A stretch of 64,000 nt of DNA, taken from NCBI GenBank assembly GCA_046348365.1, contig JAXMEL010000006.1, forward strand, positions 155,813-219,812, written 5' to 3'. A program made the translations under genes and the position numbers. The notes under the pieces are model-generated. The model was not told the origin of the DNA, did no database searches, and saw only the letters and a list, made by a program, of their open reading frames with translations. Below, piece by piece: positions 34,532 through 43,985 of this stretch (positions are counted from its first letter, which is position 1; each line of letters starts with the position of its first letter). The DNA is from JAEUPI01 sp046348365 (lineage in GTDB: Bacteria > Pseudomonadota > Gammaproteobacteria > Burkholderiales > Burkholderiaceae_C).

Positions 34532-35083
34532 TCAGGCCACGTCGCCCGGCTCGGGCCCGCGCTTGCGGCCGTCGACCATCGCCGCGACCAGGTTCTCGGC
34601 GTGGCGCCGTGACGCCATCACCACGCCGGCCACGTGCAGCGGCACCAGCGCCGCGAGGGCCCAGCCGCCGAGCTGGTGCAGCGCGTAGATCACCGGGTCA
34701 CCCCAGAAGCGGTCGGTCTCGTAGAGCCAGCCGCTGGTGCCGGCCAGCAGCGCCGAGGCGAGCAGCGCGAGAACCATCCATGCGCCCAGCGGGTTGTGGT
34801 TCAGGTGCCGCTCCTCGCGGCGCTGCCACAGGCGCCGCGCATAGGCCAGCGTCGCTGCCGGCCCGAGCACGAAGCGCGTGAAGCGCTCGCCGGCCGGCCC
34901 GGCCCAGCCGCGCCAGACGCGCCAGGCGGCCAGCGCGAGCGCGGCATAACCCAGCCGTTCGTGCCACGCACCGCCTTCGTGCAGCAGCACGCAGCCGATC
35001 ACGCAGACGGCAAGCGACCAGTGGATGCCGCGCTGCGCGAAGCTCCAGACGCGCAGGGTGCGCGCTGAACGCGCCCTGTCCAC
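34532..35083 (-). CDS. cytochrome b561-type (cytochrome b/b6 domain) membrane protein
   Basis: A 183-residue protein with four hydrophobic helices and His residues in the expected places: RGIHWSLAVCVIG on helix one, LHEGGAWHERLGY after it, and YALHQLGGWALAALVPLHVAG on the last two helices, giving two bis-His heme b sites. HLNHNPLGAWMVL is characteristic of the Ni,Fe-hydrogenase/cytochrome b561-like group. Such proteins carry electrons across the inner membrane to or from c-type cytochromes or small periplasmic proteins. A PepSY-type protein gene lies 6 bases upstream, a pairing seen often for this family. Confidence 0.82.
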   Translation of the reverse strand: MDRARSARTLRVWSFAQRGIHWSLAVCVIGCVLLHEGGAWHERLGYAALALAAWRVWRGWAGPAGERFTRFVLGPAATLAYARRLWQRREERHLNHNPLGAWMVLALLASALLAGTSGWLYETDRFWGDPVIYALHQLGGWALAALVPLHVAGVVMASRRHAENLVAAMVDGRKRGPEPGDVA

Positions 35084-35089
35084 GCCGGC

Positions 35090-35374
35090 TCAGCGCGCCT
35101 TGGTGGGCACCGGCGCCAGCGTTACCGGGTGGAAGTAGGCCTCCACGCGCTGGCCTTTCTCGTCGAGACCGTAGACCTCGTAGCAGCCGCCGTCTTCCTT
35201 GATGCGGCGGACCTGCCAGCCTTTGTCCTTGAGCTGCGCCTCGAGCTTGGTCTGCGGCTGCCAGCCCTCGCGCGGGCCGGAGTCGCAGGTGGCCAGGCCG
35301 GTGGCCTGCGCCTGCAGCGAGAGGGCAACAGTGGCAGCGGCCACCGTGGCGCGCAGCAGGGTGTGGGCATTCAT
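35090..35374 (-). CDS. exported PepSY-like domain protein
   Basis: A 94-residue protein with an N-terminal signal peptide (MNAHTLLRATVAAATVALSL, cleaved after AQA). The mature part reads LEAQLKDKGWQVRRIKEDGG, then CYEVYGLDEKGQRVEAYFHP: one PepSY-type beta-alpha-beta unit in which the basic K/R residue and EVxxxDxxG pattern are kept. Two Cys may pair. It is 6 bases ahead of the cytochrome b gene, and the two probably form a small operon. Start chosen by the signal peptide and a GAGG upstream. Confidence 0.75.
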   Translation of the reverse strand: MNAHTLLRATVAAATVALSLQAQATGLATCDSGPREGWQPQTKLEAQLKDKGWQVRRIKEDGGCYEVYGLDEKGQRVEAYFHPVTLAPVPTKAR

Positions 35375-35555
35375 GCCGTGAATCCTCGTGAGATGCAATG
35401 GGCTCAGTGTGGCATGCCGATGTGTCCGGCTCGTTGCTGGGCGGTCGCAGATGACGGCAGACGACTTCACCCGGTCTTCACACGCTTCATGGGCCGTTCA
35501 TGCCCTGCGCGGAGAGTGTCGGGCCATCGAACCCGACTGCCGACGCGCGCACACC

Positions 35556-36857
35556 ATGTCAGACCTGATCATCCACGGCGCTCGGCCGCTCGCCGGCCGC
35601 ATCGAGCCTTCGGCCAACAAGAACGCCGTGCTGCCGGTGCTCGCGGCCACGCTGCTCACCGATCAACCGCTGGCGCTGGCGGGCGTGCCCGACATCACCG
35701 ACGTGCGCAAGCTGCTGGCCTTCTTCCGCGAGCTGGGCAGCCACGCCAGCTTCGATGCCGCTGCCGGTGTGCTGGAGCTGCAGCATGCCGCGCCCGCCTT
35801 CGATGTGCGCGTGCACCGGCTGCCCGCGGCGATGCGCGCGTCGACGCTGCTGGTGCCGGCGCTGCTGGCGCGCTTCGGCGCGGCACGCATCGAGCCCGAC
35901 GTGCAGGGCTGCACCCTGGGCGCGCGCGAGATCGATCCGCATCTGGAGGTGTTCCAGCGTTTCGGCGCGCGCATCGAGCGCGACGGCGAAGCCTGGGTCG
36001 TGCAGGCCCGGCGCCCGCTGCAGGGCGCGGACCATTGGCCCGACCATGCCTCGGTGACCGCGACCGAGAACTTCGTGCTCTGCGCAACCACGGCGCGCGG
36101 CACGTCGACGCTGACCAACGCCGCGTGCGAGCCGCACGTGCAGGAGTTCTGCCGCTTCATGCAGCGCATGGGCGCGCGCATCGACGGCATCGGCACCTCG
36201 CGGCTCACCGTGCACGGCGTCGACGCGCTGCGCGGCGCGGCCTGGCGCTTCGCCGAGGACTTCCACGAGGTCGCGACCTTTCTCGCGCTCGGCGCCATCA
36301 CCGGCGGCGACGTGCAGGTGAGGAACACCGCGCCCGAGCTCTGGCCGCTGCTCGATCGCACCTTCGCCAAGTTCGGCGTCTTCACGCTGCACGAGCACGG
36401 CTGGTCGCGCGCGGTGGTCGAAGGCCGGCTGCGCGTGCGCGAGCCGCTCACGCGCCATCTGCTGCAGAAGGTGGAGGCCGCGCCGTGGCCCTACGTGCCG
36501 GCCGACCTGCTGCCGATCTTCATCGCGCTGGGCGTGCGCGCCGAGGGCCAAACGCTGTTTTGGAACAAGGTCTACGACGGCGCGCTCGGCTGGGTGAGCG
36601 AACTCGCCAAGTTCGGCGCGCAGGCGTTCCAGAGCGATCCGCATCGCGTGGTCACCTTCGGCGGCCGGCCGCTGCAGCCGGCGAGCGTGACCAGCCCCTA
36701 CATCATCCGCGTGGCGATCGCGCTGCTGATGGTGGCCGCCGGCATCGAGGGCCGATCGACGATCCGTTCGGCCGATCCGATCCGGCGCGCGCACCCGCGC
36801 TTCGCCGAGAACCTGGCACTGCTGGGCGCGAACGTGGCTTGGCGCGAGGTTGCTTGA
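35556..36857 (+). CDS. UDP-N-acetylglucosamine 1-carboxyvinyltransferase homolog (MurA paralog)
   Basis: A 433-residue protein of the EPSP synthase/MurA fold. Features of MurA are kept but divergent: SANKNAVLPVLAATLLT (the catalytic Lys of KN), MRASTLLVPALLARFGAARI, the Cys-bearing loop DVQGCTLGAREIDPH (PGGCxIGxRP in MurA), TATENFVLCA, and PADLLPIF where MurA has PTDMQAQF. It thus seems catalytically intact. It is unlike housekeeping MurA in many blocks and stands alone, far from cell-wall genes, so it may act on a different UDP-sugar or serve in a special condition. I left the symbol empty for this reason. The start ATG is followed at once by the family's typical first strand. Confidence 0.82.
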   Translation: MSDLIIHGARPLAGRIEPSANKNAVLPVLAATLLTDQPLALAGVPDITDVRKLLAFFRELGSHASFDAAAGVLELQHAAPAFDVRVHRLPAAMRASTLLVPALLARFGAARIEPDVQGCTLGAREIDPHLEVFQRFGARIERDGEAWVVQARRPLQGADHWPDHASVTATENFVLCATTARGTSTLTNAACEPHVQEFCRFMQRMGARIDGIGTSRLTVHGVDALRGAAWRFAEDFHEVATFLALGAITGGDVQVRNTAPELWPLLDRTFAKFGVFTLHEHGWSRAVVEGRLRVREPLTRHLLQKVEAAPWPYVPADLLPIFIALGVRAEGQTLFWNKVYDGALGWVSELAKFGAQAFQSDPHRVVTFGGRPLQPASVTSPYIIRVAIALLMVAAGIEGRSTIRSADPIRRAHPRFAENLALLGANVAWREVA

Positions 36858-36866
36858 GCGCGCGCA

Positions 36867-39026
36867 TCAAGCCCGCGCGAGCGGCTCCTTCAACGCACGC
36901 TGCACCGCCTGCTCGAGCTGCTTGGGCACGCCCCGCTCGAGCGCCAGCGCTGCCACGCCGTCGCGTGCATCGGGCCCGAGGCCGGCGAGCATGCGCAGCG
37001 CCAGGCCGCCGACCGACGGCGCGCGTGCACCCACCTCGGGCAGCCGCAGCCAGGCGCCGCTGCTGACGCGCTGCAGCGCCGCAGCCAGCGCCGGTGCAGC
37101 GATCGCCGCATCGCGCCAAGCCCACCACATCAGACCGCGCAACAGCTTCTCGCTGTCTTCGCCGAGCATGGCGCCGACACCGGGGCGCGCGCCGGTGGTG
37201 GCCCATTCGCTGCGCCCGCTGCATGTCTCGAAGTCGGCCAGGCGCTGCAGCAGCCAGGCGCGAGCGGCGTCGGTCTCGCCGCTGGGCAGCGCGGCGATGC
37301 GCGCATCGAGCGCACGTTGCCAGCGTTGCGGCGGGCGCGTGTCCACGCCCTCGAGAAAATCCTGCAGCATCGGCGCCAACGCGTTGCGCAGCGCGACCCC
37401 GGCGCCGACCCATGATGATCGGCAGGCCGCGCCCCAGTCGTCGCCGTCCCACTGCAGCGGCAGCCGGCCGCTGGCTGCATCGCGCTTCGCCAACTGGCGC
37501 AGCGCGAGCACGCCGCGCTTGTCGTCGGCCGCCATGCGTTGTTCGGGGTACTCGCCGATGCGGCGTCGCAACTCGTCGTCGCTCGGCGCGGCCGCCTTCG
37601 CCAGCATCTCCTGTTCGCGTTCACGCGCTTCGAGCAGCAACTCGTAGATCGGGTTCGCCGGGTCGAGCGGCTTGGCGCGCTCGGCCGCGAGCCAGGCGCT
37701 CATCTGCTCGAACGAGCGCAACGAGAACCGTGCGTACTCCTCCAGCCATGCGGCCACGCCTGGCTGCAGCGCGGCGCGGTGCGGCGCGCAGGGCGGGCCG
37801 GCGAGCCATTGCGCGAGCGCGGCAAAACCCCAGGGGTAGCCACCGGTCACCGGATCCTGGCGCCAGCGGGTGACCAGCGAGCGCATCGCGGCGAGCACGG
37901 CCAGCGCGGTGTCGAGGCTCGGGGCCGGCACGGCAGCCAGCAGCGCCCCGATCAGCACGCGAAGGCTTTCGTCGAGATCGAAGGCGTCGCCGCTGTCCTG
38001 GCCGGCTTCGCGCGGCGCCGCGGCGCGCTCGGCATCGACCGCGAGCTGCAACAGCGCCGGCAGCACCGCCTGGCGATCGGCCTCGGCAAGCGCCGCGATG
38101 GCGCGGCCGCTGGGCAGATCGACGAGCGGCTTGGGCTGCTCCAGCCAGCGCGCACGGTGTTCGGCCACCCAGGCCTGCGCCAGCGCGGCGGGCGAGGCGG
38201 TCGCGCCGGCCGGGCCGCGGAAGATCGTGGCGGCCTGCCCGGCATGTGCTGCGGACTCGGCACGGGCCTGATCTGCGCGCCGCGGCGCCGACGGCGTCGG
38301 CCGCTGCGGCGCGGGTTCGCCGGGGAACATCGAGACATCGAGGCCCAAGCCGGCGCACCAGGTGCGCATGCTGTCGAGGTAGATCTTGCTGGCGCGCGCC
38401 AGGTGCTCGCGGCCTTGTGCGAGGTGTTGCTGTGCGCGATCGCGGTCGCCCAGCAGCATCGCGGCGGCGATGCGCACATCGAAGCTGGCGCCGAACGTCG
38501 AACCGTCGGACTCGGCCAGCGCGCGCAGCTCGGCGAAGCGCCGCAGCCACGGCAGTCCGACTTCGACCGTCGAGCGGACGACTTCGTCGGCCAGCGCGGC
38601 CAGATCGGTCTCGCTGCGAAAGCGGAACTCGTCGCGGTGCCCTGGCCGAGCGCAGGGATGATCGCGCGGCAGCTGCGCCAGCAAGGGGCCCAGGCGCTCG
38701 CGCGCCTGGCCGAGGCTCTCGTCGACCTTGTCGGCGTACTCGCGCATGAAGTCCATGCCCGGTCGCTGGGCGATCAGGCGGGTGATCGCCGGGAACTGCA
38801 CCGCCAGGTTCACGAAGAACCCGCCGCGCGGGCCTTCGTTCCATTTGTCGGCCTGCAACTGCACGATCTGCCAGTGCTGCGCGTCGCCGATGCCAGCGCC
38901 GGCCATGAACTGCCGGCCCTTGCGCTTGAAGCCGAGCGGTGCCAGCGCCAGGCCCAGGCGCTTGGCCACGTAGTCGATCTTGACGCCGCTCTTGGCCTCC
39001 GGCGGCGGCAGCCCGGGAGTCTTCAT
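36867..39026 (-). CDS. large DUF4304-domain protein, unknown function
   Basis: A 719-residue soluble protein. The N-terminal ~150 residues look like DUF4304 (VAKRLGLALAPLGFKRKGRQ, WNEGPRGGFFVNLAVQFP). The remainder is Ala/Leu/Arg-rich, helical, and without recognisable motifs; there is no signal peptide or membrane helix. DUF4304 proteins are usually about 150-250 residues, so this is an unusually long form. It is convergent with the MurA paralog (9-base gap) and 43 bases downstream of the RND gene stop on the same strand, so it may be the last gene of that operon. Function cannot be inferred. Confidence 0.7.
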   Translation of the reverse strand: MKTPGLPPPEAKSGVKIDYVAKRLGLALAPLGFKRKGRQFMAGAGIGDAQHWQIVQLQADKWNEGPRGGFFVNLAVQFPAITRLIAQRPGMDFMREYADKVDESLGQARERLGPLLAQLPRDHPCARPGHRDEFRFRSETDLAALADEVVRSTVEVGLPWLRRFAELRALAESDGSTFGASFDVRIAAAMLLGDRDRAQQHLAQGREHLARASKIYLDSMRTWCAGLGLDVSMFPGEPAPQRPTPSAPRRADQARAESAAHAGQAATIFRGPAGATASPAALAQAWVAEHRARWLEQPKPLVDLPSGRAIAALAEADRQAVLPALLQLAVDAERAAAPREAGQDSGDAFDLDESLRVLIGALLAAVPAPSLDTALAVLAAMRSLVTRWRQDPVTGGYPWGFAALAQWLAGPPCAPHRAALQPGVAAWLEEYARFSLRSFEQMSAWLAAERAKPLDPANPIYELLLEAREREQEMLAKAAAPSDDELRRRIGEYPEQRMAADDKRGVLALRQLAKRDAASGRLPLQWDGDDWGAACRSSWVGAGVALRNALAPMLQDFLEGVDTRPPQRWQRALDARIAALPSGETDAARAWLLQRLADFETCSGRSEWATTGARPGVGAMLGEDSEKLLRGLMWWAWRDAAIAAPALAAALQRVSSGAWLRLPEVGARAPSVGGLALRMLAGLGPDARDGVAALALERGVPKQLEQAVQRALKEPLARA

Positions 39027-39069
39027 GCGGCAGGCATTGTCCCTGCTGCGCAATCGGCCCCGCCCGGGC

Positions 39070-42000
39070 CTACTTCGCCGGCGCGATGTCGCTGCCGCGC
39101 CGGCGACCGAAGCGCGCCTTGACGCGGCCGAACCGCGCCAGCGTGCGCTCGCGCCAGATCTCGATCGAGTCGTAGAAGCTCGGGATCACCAGCAGCGTCA
39201 GCAGCGTCGAGGTGATCGTGCCGCCGATGATGGCCACGGCCATCGGGCGGTAGAACTCGCCGCCTTCGCCGATGCCGATGGCCACCGGCATCATGCCGGC
39301 GATCAGCGCCAGCGTGGTCATCAGGATCGGGCGGAAGCGCTTGCGGCCGGCATGCATCAGCGCCTGCTCGCGATCGACGCCCGCGCGCTCCTGCGCGCGC
39401 GCGGCGTCGAGCAGCAGGATCGCGTTCTTGGCCACCAGCCCCATCAGCATGATGACGCCGATGAAGCTCATCAGGTTCAGCGTGCCGCGCGTGAGCAGCA
39501 GAGCCACCACGACGCCGATCAGCGACAGCGGCAGCGACAGCATCACCGCCATCGGCGCGGTGAACGAGCCGAACTGGATCACCAGGATCAGGTACATCAG
39601 AGCGACACCGCTCGCCAGCGCGATGCCCATCTGCTTGAACACCTCCTGCTGGCTGCGCGCGGCACCCGCGAGCTCGACGCCGTAGCCCGGCGGGAACGGC
39701 ATCGCCTTGGCGAGCTTTAACGCGTCGGCCGTCACCTCGCCCGACGAGCGGTCCTGCGCATTGGCGCTGACGGCGATCGTGCGCTTGCCGTCGGCGTGGC
39801 TGATCTGGCTCGGGCCCTTGCCGAGCGTGACGGTGGCGATCTGCTCCAGCGGCACGATGCGGTTGCTGCCCGTCACCGCCACCGGCAGCCGCTCGATGTT
39901 GCTCGCATCCACGCGGTCGGCCGGGTCGAGCCGCACCGCCACGTCGCGCGTCTCGCCGGCCGGGTCGACCCAGTCGCCCACTTCCACGCCGGCGAAGGCC
40001 ACGCGCAGCGCCTGGGCGGCATCGGCCACCGAGATGCCCAGCGCGTTGGCCAGGCCACGGTCGAGCTCGATCTTCAGCTCGTCCTGCGGATCCTGCTCCG
40101 ACAGGCCGACATCGGTGGCGCCGGGCACGGTGCGCAGCTGGACCATGAAGTCGTTGGTGATCGCCAGCAGCTTGCGCACGTCGGGGCCGGTGAAGCGGAT
40201 CTGCACCGGCTTCTGCGTGCCCATGCTGAGCGAATCGATCACCACGTACTCGGCGCCGACCAGCCGTGCGGTGAGCGTGCGCAGCTCGGCGGCGATCTGC
40301 TGCGCCGAGCGCTTGCGCTCGGTGCTCTTGCCGAGGTCGACGTAGACGCGGCCGCCGCCCGCGTTGACGTAGGCGTTGGTCGCCACCGTCTCCTTGATCG
40401 TGCGGGCCAGCGCGGCAGCGCTTTCCACCTTCAGCCTGGCGTACTCCAGGCTCGCCGACGACGGCGTGCGCACGTCGACCGCGATGGCACCATCGTCGCT
40501 GACCGGCAGGAAGCTCGAACCGCCGAACCTGGCCTGCAGCCCGATCGCCGCGGCAAAGCTCGCGGTGGCGATCACGAACATCCAGCGCCGGTGGTGCAGT
40601 GCCCAGGCGATCACGCGGCCGTAGCGGTCGGCCTGGTGGTCGAACCAGGTGTTGAAGCGCTGCAGCACACGGCTGATGCCGTGCCGCGCCGCGCGGTGAT
40701 GACCCGGCGGATCGCCCCAGTAGGCCGAGAGCATCGGATCGAGCGTGAAGCTGATGAACAGGCTCACCAGCACCGAGGCCACCACCGTCAGCCCGAAGGG
40801 GCGGAACCACTCGCCCGACTCGCCGGGCATGAAGGCCACCGGCACGAACACCGCGACGATCGAGAACGTGGTCGCCGCCACCGCCAGGCCGATCTCGGCG
40901 GTGCCGTTCAGGGCCGCGGTGCGCCGCTCCTCGCCGGACTCCATGTGGCGCACGATGTTCTCGCGCACCACGATCGCGTCGTCGATCAGCACGCCGATGG
41001 CCAGGCTCAGGCCGAGCAGGCTCATGAAGTTCAGCGTGAAGCCGCAGGCCCACACCGCGATGAAGGCGGCGATCACGCTGGTGGGCAGCGACAGCGCCGT
41101 GATCAGCGTCGAACGCCAGGAGTTCAGGAACAGGTAGACGACGAGGATCGTGAGCCCGGCGCCGAAGACGAGGGCATGGATCACGTTGTCGAGGCTGGCC
41201 TGCGCGTCCTCGCCGCCGTCTTGCGTGATCTCGAGCGTGGTGCCGGCCGGCAGCGTCTTGCGCACCTCGGCCACCACCTTGCGCGCCTCGTTGGCCACGC
41301 CCACCGTGCTCGCGTCGCGCGAGCGCGTGATGGAAATGCCGACGTTGGGATGCCCGTTGCGCAGCGAGTAGCCGCCGACCTCGGCGAAGCCGTCGCGCAC
41401 GGTGGCGAGCTGGCCCAGCCGCACGATCTCGTCGCCGCGCCGGCGCACCACGATCTGCTCGAACTCGCCGGGCGACTCGATGCGGCCGACCAGGCGGATG
41501 CTCTGGTCTTCCAGCCTTCCGCGCACCTTGCCCACCGGCGCGGTGGTGTTCTGCTCGCGCAGCGCGTTGACCACCTCGGCGACCGACACCGCGTACTCGC
41601 GCAGCTTCTCGGCGCGCAGCAGCACCGACAGCTCGCGCCGCAGCGCGCCGTTGACGTTGACCACCGCGACGCCCGGAATGGCGCGGAAGCGATCGGCCAG
41701 ATCGTCCTCGGCCAGGCGCGAGATCACGGCGTGGCTTTGCGAGGTGCTCGACAGCGCCATCTGCAGGATCGGCTGCGCCGAAGGGTCGATGCGCGTCAGC
41801 ACCGGCTCGCGCATCTCGAGCGGCAGCTTGTGGCGCACGGCGCCGATGGCGTTGCGCACCTCGTCGGCAGCCTCGATCATGTTCTTGTCGAACTTGAAGA
41901 ACAGCGCCATCTGCGCGCTGCCTTCGCGCGCCGAGGAGCGCAGCTGGTCGACGCCCGAGATCGTCTGCAGCGACTTCTCGATGCGGTTGATCAGCTCGCG

Positions 42001-42180
42001 CTCCACCGTCTCGGGCGATGCGCCGGGGTAGACGATGGTGACCACCAGGATCGGCTGCTCGACGTCGGGGATCTGGTTCACGCGCAGCTTGGCCAGCGCG
42101 AGCAGCCCGGCGCCCATCAGCGCGATGACGATCACGATCATCGCGATCGGACGCTTGATGGAGAAGTCGGAGAGGAACAT
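39070..42180 (-). CDS. RND efflux transporter, inner-membrane subunit (AcrB/MexB superfamily)
   Basis: A 1036-residue pump protein with the classic layout: helix one (FSIKRPIAMIVIVIALMGAG), a large periplasmic loop starting VNQIPDVEQPILVV, six helices, a second loop and five more helices. Helix four carries the proton-relay Asp (GVLIDDAIVVRENI), helix ten the Lys (MGLVAKNAILLLD). YPGASPETVERELINRIEKS and RPFGLTVVASVLVSL are typical HAE-1/CzcA-like blocks. Exports drugs or other hydrophobic molecules using the proton gradient, with the adaptor encoded 20 bases upstream. No outer-membrane TolC-like gene is beside it, so it must use one encoded elsewhere. Confidence 0.93.
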   Translation of the reverse strand: MFLSDFSIKRPIAMIVIVIALMGAGLLALAKLRVNQIPDVEQPILVVTIVYPGASPETVERELINRIEKSLQTISGVDQLRSSAREGSAQMALFFKFDKNMIEAADEVRNAIGAVRHKLPLEMREPVLTRIDPSAQPILQMALSSTSQSHAVISRLAEDDLADRFRAIPGVAVVNVNGALRRELSVLLRAEKLREYAVSVAEVVNALREQNTTAPVGKVRGRLEDQSIRLVGRIESPGEFEQIVVRRRGDEIVRLGQLATVRDGFAEVGGYSLRNGHPNVGISITRSRDASTVGVANEARKVVAEVRKTLPAGTTLEITQDGGEDAQASLDNVIHALVFGAGLTILVVYLFLNSWRSTLITALSLPTSVIAAFIAVWACGFTLNFMSLLGLSLAIGVLIDDAIVVRENIVRHMESGEERRTAALNGTAEIGLAVAATTFSIVAVFVPVAFMPGESGEWFRPFGLTVVASVLVSLFISFTLDPMLSAYWGDPPGHHRAARHGISRVLQRFNTWFDHQADRYGRVIAWALHHRRWMFVIATASFAAAIGLQARFGGSSFLPVSDDGAIAVDVRTPSSASLEYARLKVESAAALARTIKETVATNAYVNAGGGRVYVDLGKSTERKRSAQQIAAELRTLTARLVGAEYVVIDSLSMGTQKPVQIRFTGPDVRKLLAITNDFMVQLRTVPGATDVGLSEQDPQDELKIELDRGLANALGISVADAAQALRVAFAGVEVGDWVDPAGETRDVAVRLDPADRVDASNIERLPVAVTGSNRIVPLEQIATVTLGKGPSQISHADGKRTIAVSANAQDRSSGEVTADALKLAKAMPFPPGYGVELAGAARSQQEVFKQMGIALASGVALMYLILVIQFGSFTAPMAVMLSLPLSLIGVVVALLLTRGTLNLMSFIGVIMLMGLVAKNAILLLDAARAQERAGVDREQALMHAGRKRFRPILMTTLALIAGMMPVAIGIGEGGEFYRPMAVAIIGGTITSTLLTLLVIPSFYDSIEIWRERTLARFGRVKARFGRRRGSDIAPAK

Positions 42181-42200
42181 GCGCGGCGACCCTTCGCGGT

Positions 42201-43346
42201 TCAGGGCTTGGGCGGCACGGGCGCGCCGTTGGAGGCCAGCGCGGCGGCGAACTCCACCTTCTGCCCGTCGACGACTGCCGGCGTGGGGCTGCGCAGGATG
42301 CGGTCGCCCGCGGCAAGGCCGGCCACCACCGGGTACTCGCCGCGGCGCGGGTCGCGTTCGCCGAGCTGCACCGGCGCCTTCTGCACGGCCTGACCCTGCA
42401 CGCGCCAGACATGGGTGTTGTCGCCGCTGCGGACCACCGCCGACTCGGGCACCGTGAGCACCTTGGTGCTGCCGGTTTCCACGCGGCCCTCGGCATACAG
42501 GCCCGCCACGCGCGGCATCTCGGTGCCGGCGAAGGCCACGAACACCTCCACCTGCCGCGTGGTGGCGTTGGCCGCGGCGTCGATGCGGCGCACGGTGCCG
42601 GTGAAGTCGCCCTGCGGGTAGCCGTTGACGCGGAAGCTCACGCGCTGGCCGATCTGCAGCTCGTGCATGCGGTCGGCCGACACCAGGCCTTCGAGCCGCA
42701 TGCTGCGCGGGTCCATCACCTTCAGCAGCTCCTTGCCGATCTGCGCCGTGTCGCCGGCCGAGACCTTGCGGTCGCTCGCCACGCCGTCGAACGGCGCGCG
42801 CACCTCGGTGCGCTGGAGCATCTGCCGCGCCGACACCACGCGCGCGCGCGCGGCGACCAGATCGCTCTGCGCGTTGTTGCGTCGCACCTCGGCGTCTTCG
42901 AGCGCCTGCATCGAGGTCATGCCCTGGGCCTGCAGCGTCTTGAGCCGCTGCACCTGGCGCTCGGCCTGGTCGAAGGCCTGGTTCAACGCGCGCACCGACT
43001 CCTCGGCCGAGGCCAGGCTGTCGCGGATCGCGGTGTCGTCGAGCCGCACCAGCAGCTCGCCGCGGCGCACCGGCTCGCCGTTGTCCTTCAGCACGGTCAA
43101 CACGACCGACGACACCTCGGCCCGCAGATCGGCCCGCCGCTCGGGCTGGACCGAGCCGGTGATCACCGGGCCCTGGGCGCGGTCGGCGAGCGCGACGGTG
43201 CGCAGATCCTCGGGCGCCAGCAGCAGCGTGACCGGCGGCGCGTTGGCGCCCTTCTTCGCGCCGCCGAACCAGGCGGCGCTCTTGTCGCAAGCCGCGAGAC
43301 CCACGGCCACACACGTCGCAAGAAGGATACGGCGCATCGTTCGCAT
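42201..43346 (-). CDS. RND efflux periplasmic adaptor (membrane fusion lipoprotein)
   Basis: A 381-residue adaptor. The signal peptide ends in a lipobox (VGLAACDKS), so it is lipid-anchored. The order of domains is usual: a lipoyl half (ADLRAEVSSVVLTVLKDNGE), a helical hairpin (about 105-165; SAEESVRALNQAFDQAERQV, QAMEDAE-like segments), second lipoyl half (EVRAPFDGVASDRKVSAGD), beta-barrel and membrane-proximal domains. It links the RND pump to an outer-membrane channel. The ATG at 43346 has GGAG 5 bases upstream; 43337 is an alternative. No local regulator gene is evident. Confidence 0.92.
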   Translation of the reverse strand: MRTMRRILLATCVAVGLAACDKSAAWFGGAKKGANAPPVTLLLAPEDLRTVALADRAQGPVITGSVQPERRADLRAEVSSVVLTVLKDNGEPVRRGELLVRLDDTAIRDSLASAEESVRALNQAFDQAERQVQRLKTLQAQGMTSMQALEDAEVRRNNAQSDLVAARARVVSARQMLQRTEVRAPFDGVASDRKVSAGDTAQIGKELLKVMDPRSMRLEGLVSADRMHELQIGQRVSFRVNGYPQGDFTGTVRRIDAAANATTRQVEVFVAFAGTEMPRVAGLYAEGRVETGSTKVLTVPESAVVRSGDNTHVWRVQGQAVQKAPVQLGERDPRRGEYPVVAGLAAGDRILRSPTPAVVDGQKVEFAAALASNGAPVPPKP

Positions 43347-43556
43347 TCGGTCTCCGAGGATCGGCTTCGGACGGCAGCGAGCCGCCGGTCTGCCCGGCGC
43401 CGGGTGGGTCGCCCTGGCCGGCGGCTCGCGAGGGCGCAAGTCTCTCACCGAACCGCGGATCGACGATGCCCCTTGCGACGGAGCGCCGATCGCGTGGCGC
43501 GAGCTGCGCTGCGCGCCGATCTGCTGTAGGCCGATGCGCTGCGCGTGACCGCTAGC

Positions 43557-43591
43557 GAAGAAGAATCATGCGCCGGCTGCCGCGCCGGCGC
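43557..43591 (-). terminator. rho-independent-like terminator after the 77-residue protein gene
   Basis: On the minus strand GCGCCGGC, a 6-base loop, and GCCGGCGC form a perfect 8-bp stem, followed by the T-rich ATGATTCTTCTTC. It begins 5 bases after the stop codon of the gene at 43596-43829, and isolates it from the RND operon downstream. Confidence 0.6.
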
Positions 43592-43595
43592 GCCG

Positions 43596-43829
43596 TCAGG
43601 GCAGGTCGAACTCGTCGAGCCACTCGGCTGGGATCGTGTCGACCGCGTCTTCCTTCACTTCCAGGCCATGCCAGAGGTCGTACGACGATTCGCGCCACCA
43701 GCGATCGGCCTTGGCGGGCCGCAGGTCTTCGGCGGGCGGGGGCGCGGTGTCGTTGGCGGCAGCGGGCTCGGGCGGGCGGCGCGTGGTGCCCACTTCGGGT
43801 GTGCGGTAGGTGAATCTGATGGTGGCCAT
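43596..43829 (-). CDS. small acidic protein, unknown
   Basis: A 77-residue protein starting MATIRFTYRTPEV with GGGAG about 8 bases upstream. The middle is Pro/Ala-rich and probably disordered (PPEPAAANDTAPPPAEDLRP); the C-terminal half is WWRESSYDLWHGLEVKED and TIPAEWLDEFDLP, a short conserved-looking Trp-rich segment. The terminator downstream and compact start support a real gene. No known domain; I vaguely recognise the WRESSYDLxxGLEVxE pattern as a recurrent hypothetical protein of betaproteobacteria, but cannot give a role. Confidence 0.6.
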   Translation of the reverse strand: MATIRFTYRTPEVGTTRRPPEPAAANDTAPPPAEDLRPAKADRWWRESSYDLWHGLEVKEDAVDTIPAEWLDEFDLP

Positions 43830-43985
43830 CCGCCGTTCTCCCAGCCCTGCCGCGCGCAGCGACGCGGCAATCGACTTATACGTCCGAACCATGATCGTTG
43901 TGGCTGCGGATTGTCCGGACCCGATGGACTAGGGGGATTGCGTTGGCGCATCGGCGATGATCCGCCCCCATCCAACGCACGACCG

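Noticed and set aside
39023..42496. Long alternative minus-strand frame through the RND gene
   Set aside because: It is a shifted frame of the RND transporter with Arg/Ala-rich composition and no motif, while the true frame has all pump signatures.
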